A DNA stretch of 64,000 bases from VRUE01 sp963697805 (GTDB taxonomy: Bacteria > Actinomycetota > Thermoleophilia > Solirubrobacterales > 70-9): NCBI GenBank assembly GCA_963697805.1, contig CAVOPB010000005.1, positions 124,001 through 188,000 on the forward strand, read 5' to 3'. Position numbers and translations under genes: made by a program. Shown here one piece after another: positions 60,732 through 64,000 of this stretch. Within the stretch, counting starts at the first letter, position 1. Each line of letters starts with the position of its first letter. Below the pieces are notes generated by a model. It did not search any database and was not told where the DNA came from. It saw nothing but the letters and a program-made list of their open reading frames with translations.

Positions 60732-62405
60732 ATGCGCATCGCGCTCGCCCAGATCGACCCCACGGTTGGGGACATCGACGGCAACGCGGCCAAGGTTGCC
60801 GATTGGATCGGAAAAGCGCGCGAGGGCGGCGCCGACCTCGTCATCTTCCCCGAGCTATGCATCCCCGGCTACCCGGCCGAGGACCTCTACCTCAAGCGCC
60901 ACTTCGTCGAGGCCGGGAGCCGCGCCGTCCAGGAGCTGGCGAGGAGCGTGACCGGGATCGTCACCCTGGTCGGCTTCGCCGAGCCGGCGGCCGGCGAGGA
61001 CGGTTACCGGCAGGCCCACAACTCGCTGGCGGTGCTCGCCGACGGCGCCGTGCGGACGGTCTATCGCAAGTGCAGGCTGCCGAACTACGGCGTATTCGAC
61101 GAGCAGCGCTACTTCGCCCCCGGCGAGGAGGCGATGACGATCGAGGTCGGCGGGGCCCAGGTCGGGCTGACGATCTGCGAGGACGTCTGGGTCGAGGGCC
61201 CACCGGCCTCGGTTGAGGCCGCCGAGGGGGCGCGGCTGATCGCGAACCCCTCGGGGTCCCCCTATCACCGCGGCAAGGGCCGCGAGCGCGAAGCGATGTT
61301 CGCGGAACGGGCGATGGCCTATGCGGCGCACTTCGCGTTCTGCAACCTCGTCGGCGGCCAGGACGAGCTCGTCTTCGACGGCCACAGCTTCGTCGTCGGA
61401 CCCGGCGGCGAGATCCTGGCCCGCGCCGCCCAGTTCGAGGAGGAGCTCCTGTTCTGCGAGATCCCGCCGTCGGGCGGTGCGGAGACGCTGCGCGAGCCGC
61501 TCGAGGACCCCGCCGAGGTCTACGCGGCGCTGGTGCTCGGGCTGCGTGACTACGTCGGCAAGAACGGCTTCCGGCATGTCGGCGTCGCCCTCTCGGGCGG
61601 GATCGACTCGGCGCTGGTCGCGCTTCTCGCGACCGATGCGCTCGGGCCCGAGAACGTCAGCTGCGTCGTCATGCCCTCCCCCCACTCGAGCGCGGAGACC
61701 CAGGCGGACGCGCGCGCGACCGCCGCCAACATCGGCGCCGAGCTGATCGAGATCCCGATCGAGGCGACGATGGGCTCCTACGAGAGCGCCCTCGCCGCGG
61801 CCTTGGCGGGCCCGGGCGCCGGAGGCGCCGATCCCGAGCCCCTTCCCCGCGACCCGACCCGGCCCTCCGAGCCCGACCTCGCTGCCGAGAACCTCCAGGC
61901 CCGGATCCGCGGCAACATCATGATGGCCCTCTCCAACAAGCACGGCTGGCTCGTCCTCACGACGGGCAACAAGAGCGAGATGTCAGTCGGCTACGCGACA
62001 CTTTATGGCGACATGGCCGGCGGCTTCGCCGTGATCAAGGACGTTCCGAAGACGCTCGTCTACGAGCTGGTCCGCCACCGCAATGCCGAGGAGGGGCGGG
62101 ACCTGGTTCCGGCGTCGGTCCTCGAGCGGGCCCCCTCCGCCGAGCTCCGCCCCGACCAGCTCGACTCCGACTCGCTGCCGCCCTATGACCTACTCGACCG
62201 GGTGCTGGAGGCCTACGTCGAGCGCGACCAGGGGCGCGAGGAGATGATCGAGGCCGGGCTGCCGCCGCCGGTTGTCGACGAAGTCATTCGGATGGTCGAC
62301 CACTCCGAGTACAAGCGCCGTCAGGCGGCGCCGGGGATCAGGATCACGCCGAAGGCGTTCGGCCGCGACCGCCGCCTTCCGATCACGAATCGGTTCGGCG
62401 GATAG
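60732..62405 (+). CDS. nadE: Glutamine-dependent NAD+ synthetase
   Basis: 557 residues. The nitrilase-type glutaminase domain has E41 (FPELCIPGYP), K113 (YRKCRLPNYG) and C149 (LTICEDVW). The C-terminal synthetase has PP-loop SGGIDS (288-293) and TTGNKSEMSVGYATLYGDMAGG. It amidates deamido-NAD+ using ammonia passed through a channel. Full length for the glutamine-dependent form. Its 3' end overlaps the convergent thioesterase gene by 23 bases. Confidence 0.96.
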   Translation: MRIALAQIDPTVGDIDGNAAKVADWIGKAREGGADLVIFPELCIPGYPAEDLYLKRHFVEAGSRAVQELARSVTGIVTLVGFAEPAAGEDGYRQAHNSLAVLADGAVRTVYRKCRLPNYGVFDEQRYFAPGEEAMTIEVGGAQVGLTICEDVWVEGPPASVEAAEGARLIANPSGSPYHRGKGREREAMFAERAMAYAAHFAFCNLVGGQDELVFDGHSFVVGPGGEILARAAQFEEELLFCEIPPSGGAETLREPLEDPAEVYAALVLGLRDYVGKNGFRHVGVALSGGIDSALVALLATDALGPENVSCVVMPSPHSSAETQADARATAANIGAELIEIPIEATMGSYESALAAALAGPGAGGADPEPLPRDPTRPSEPDLAAENLQARIRGNIMMALSNKHGWLVLTTGNKSEMSVGYATLYGDMAGGFAVIKDVPKTLVYELVRHRNAEEGRDLVPASVLERAPSAELRPDQLDSDSLPPYDLLDRVLEAYVERDQGREEMIEAGLPPPVVDEVIRMVDHSEYKRRQAAPGIRITPKAFGRDRRLPITNRFGG

Positions 62406-62790
62406 GCCTGACCGCGATCGTCATCTGCGCCAGCGCGCAGGTGCGCTCCTCGGAGTCGACGATCTCGGCCTCCCAGACCCAGGCGGTGCTGCCGCGGTGG
62501 CGGGCCCGTGCCCGCACCTCCGCCGCGCCCTCGAGGACCGGGCGGATGAAATTGACGTTGATCGACTGCCCCATCGCCGCCATCCCGTTCTCATAGACGA
62601 CGAGCGCCGTCGCCCGCGAGCAGACGCTCTCGACCAGGGTCGAGAAGACCCCGCCGTGCATCAGCCCAAAGGGCTGGAGGAGGTCGCCGCGGACCTCGAC
62701 CCTCGCCCGGGCGTGATCGGGGTCGTCGTCGAGCCACTCGATACCGACCAGCTCGGCAAATCCTAAGGTCTCGGGAAGGTCCTCCGGCAT
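62383..62790 (-). CDS. PaaI-type hotdog-fold thioesterase
   Basis: 135 residues. The family motif LMHGGVFSTLVESVCSRAT is clear, with NVNFIRPVLEGAAEV and a typical C-terminal strand pair. Hydrolyses acyl-CoA esters, probably as a dimer or tetramer; substrate unknown. The start is the ATG before PEDLPETLGF. Confidence 0.88.
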   Translation of the reverse strand: MPEDLPETLGFAELVGIEWLDDDPDHARARVEVRGDLLQPFGLMHGGVFSTLVESVCSRATALVVYENGMAAMGQSINVNFIRPVLEGAAEVRARARHRGSTAWVWEAEIVDSEERTCALAQMTIAVRPIRRTDS

Positions 62791-62830
62791 CGGCCTTGGA
62801 CCCTATCCGGAGGGATAGGCTTCCGAATCC

Positions 62831-63709
62831 GTGGCGCTCAGTGAAGACCAGAAGGCGATGCTGCGCCTGCTCGCGCAGCGCGAGGAGGGCTACGAGGACA
62901 TCGGCGCCCTGATGGGCCTCAGCGTCGGCGAGGTCCGCTCCAAGGTGAAGGAGGCCCTCGCCGAGCTCGAGGGTGGTGAGGACGGCGGCCAGGTCGCGGT
63001 CGAGCCTCCGCCGCCAGCGCCTCCGCCGCCGCCTGAGCCCCCGCCCGGCCGCGAGGAGCCGGCGCCTGCTGCGCGTCCGGCGCCGAGGACCGCGGCAAGA
63101 CGGCCGCGTAAATCGCTGCTTCAGAACAAACGACTGCTCGCCCAGGTGGGCGGCTGCGGGCTGATCGTCGTCCTGCTCGCCCTCTTCGCCAGCGGCGCGA
63201 TCGACATCGGTGGAAGCGATGACGGCGGTGACTCCGGCGCCTCCGAAACGACGCCGACCGCGGTCAACCCGACCTCGAACTCGAAGGTCCCGACCCAGGC
63301 CGTCCTCAAGGCCGTCGACGGCAGCGATGCCGAAGGGCGGGCGATCTTCGGCCGGCTCAAGTCCCAGGTGCTCCTCGTCGTCGCCGCGAAAGGCCTGACG
63401 CCGTCGCCCCAGGGCAGCTCCTACGCGATCTCTCTTGCCCGCTCCTCCGAAGAACGGATCCCGATCGCCGCGACCAAGGTGGCGAAGGCGGGGACGATCA
63501 GCGGCCAGTTCCAGGTCCCGGCGACGGCGCTCGCCCTGCTCGCCAGCGGCTTCGACGAAATGGAAGTCTCACTCGTCCCCAACAACGAACTGAAAGTCGC
63601 CGTGACCGAAGCCCAGCAGCAGAAGAAGACGCCGAAGTTCAGCGGCACCGACGTCCTCCGCGGGACCGTGACCGGGCCGGTCATCGACGCCGCCGCCGAA
63701 CAGGGCTAA
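62831..63709 (+). CDS. Membrane-anchored helix-turn-helix protein
   Basis: 292 residues from a GTG. The first 48 residues form a sigma-4-like HTH (LRLLAQREEGYEDIGALMGL, SVGEVRSKVKEAL). A proline-rich and basic linker follows (VEPPPPAPPPPPEPPPG, RRPRKSLLQNKRL), then one membrane helix (GCGLIVVLLALFASGA) and an outer domain with a beta-rich repeat (SYAISLARSSEERIPIAATK, GFDEMEVSLVPNNELKVAVT). Layout resembles one-component membrane regulators or anti-sigma proteins that link the cell surface to DNA or a sigma factor. Target unknown. Confidence 0.78.
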   Translation: MALSEDQKAMLRLLAQREEGYEDIGALMGLSVGEVRSKVKEALAELEGGEDGGQVAVEPPPPAPPPPPEPPPGREEPAPAARPAPRTAARRPRKSLLQNKRLLAQVGGCGLIVVLLALFASGAIDIGGSDDGGDSGASETTPTAVNPTSNSKVPTQAVLKAVDGSDAEGRAIFGRLKSQVLLVVAAKGLTPSPQGSSYAISLARSSEERIPIAATKVAKAGTISGQFQVPATALALLASGFDEMEVSLVPNNELKVAVTEAQQQKKTPKFSGTDVLRGTVTGPVIDAAAEQG

Positions 63710-63727
63710 ACCTCCCCGGGCCCGTCC

Positions 63728-63842
63728 CGCGGTTCTTTATTCACGCCCAGGGTCCAAAAGGAACCACGGGCTCAGGATGAGCACGCCCAGGGCTCTCGCG
63801 CGGTTCTTTATTGAGCCACCAGCTTCGAAAAGAACCACGCGG
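63728..63842. repeat. Tandem pair of inverted repeats (GCGGTTCTTTATT unit)
   Basis: CGCGGTTCTTTATT occurs twice, 71 bases apart (63728 and 63799). Each is matched by a right arm (GGAACCACGGG and AGAACCACGCGG), giving two imperfect hairpins; CACGCCCAGGG also occurs twice between them. The pair fills the gap between two convergent genes. Candidate bidirectional terminators or a paired regulatory or protein-binding site. I see nothing else in the gap. Confidence 0.55.
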
Positions 63843-63852
63843 CCGGTGGGCG

Positions 63853-64000
63853 TCACGGAATCAGCTTGCCGGGGTTCATGATCCCGGCCGGGTCGAGCCG
63901 CTCCTTCACCGCCCGCAGTGCCTCGATCCCGGTGCTTCCCACCTCGGCCTCCATGTAGGGGAGGTGATCGCGGCCGATCGCGTGATGGTGGGTGATCGTG
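63853..64000 (-). CDS. FAD-linked oxidase, C-terminal part (gene continues beyond the window)
   Basis: The last 49 codons read TITHHHAIGRDHLPYMEAEV then LRAVKERLDPAGIMNPGKLI and P, a stop. The HHHAIGRDH metal/substrate loop and the DPAGIMNPGKL end match FAD_oxidase_C proteins such as alkyldihydroxyacetonephosphate synthase-like and D-lactate/glycolate oxidases. The histidine triplet favours the alkyl-DHAP synthase-like branch. Confidence 0.85.
   Translation of the reverse strand, partial: TITHHHAIGRDHLPYMEAEVGSTGIEALRAVKERLDPAGIMNPGKLIP

Overview
The window is high-GC actinobacterial chromosome. Gene content and style (an AroK-AroB fusion, many GTG and TTG starts, secreted proteins with N-terminal 'KNSVGSKQLKK'-type repeats, DUF559/AbiEi-like proteins, several class III cyclases) suggest class Thermoleophilia, possibly Solirubrobacterales. 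That placement is inference; there is no rRNA gene here to confirm it.

Bases 1-24386 are mostly housekeeping. A minus-strand block runs alaS-ruvX-mltG-aroE-aroC-aroKB-aroQ-pepQ, with several ATGA-type overlaps. It covers alanyl-tRNA charging, septal-wall processing and most of the shikimate pathway. The usual downstream partners efp and nusB lie 3.7 kb further on, separated by an M42 peptidase, an SDR, a secreted protein and a hydrolase-cyclase fusion. Plus-strand genes next to alaS encode an ECF sigma factor fused to its own zinc-finger/transmembrane anti-sigma-like region, and a small duplicated secreted protein. A second minus-strand block carries a glutamate formiminotransferase, a basic membrane protein, a metallo-beta-lactamase-fold hydrolase, hisS, aspS and a DUF2007-like protein, then a DUF559 protein coupled to an IscU-like/MnmA fusion.

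Bases 24313-41190 are accessory DNA. A complete tRNA with CAT anticodon is followed by two direct repeats of its 3' end (43 identical bases near 34.6 kb, 20 bases near 41.2 kb), as left by site-specific integration. Between them lie a C-terminal remnant of a type I restriction HsdR, ten copies (intact, frameshifted or deleted) of one secreted protein family, a chimeric 904-residue surface protein, and two beta-propeller proteins. Family members have a signal anchor, a roughly 10-residue repeat stalk and a head resembling phage tail-fibre domains. Nearly every copy has its own promoter of the form TTGacc/TTGccg-N17-TAnCGT, and some have a hairpin after the gene. The array has evidently grown by duplication of a promoter-gene-hairpin unit and is partly decaying. 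No integrase or transposase is visible.

Bases 41191-64000 are mixed: a lysyl-PG-synthase-type membrane protein, isochorismatase-family hydrolase, DUF805, an acyltransferase-3/esterase fusion, secreted Calx-beta/lamin-tail and IPT-PASTA proteins, a 1118-residue zinc-ribbon/cyclase/ATPase/TPR regulator, threonine synthase, a serpin, DNA polymerase IV, an RlpA-like protein, a wax ester synthase/DGAT next to NAD+ synthetase, a hotdog thioesterase, a membrane-anchored HTH protein, and the 3' end of an FAD-linked oxidase.

Four genes (mnmA, two array members, the IPT-PASTA gene) each appear to contain one extra base. They should be checked against reads before being called pseudogenes.
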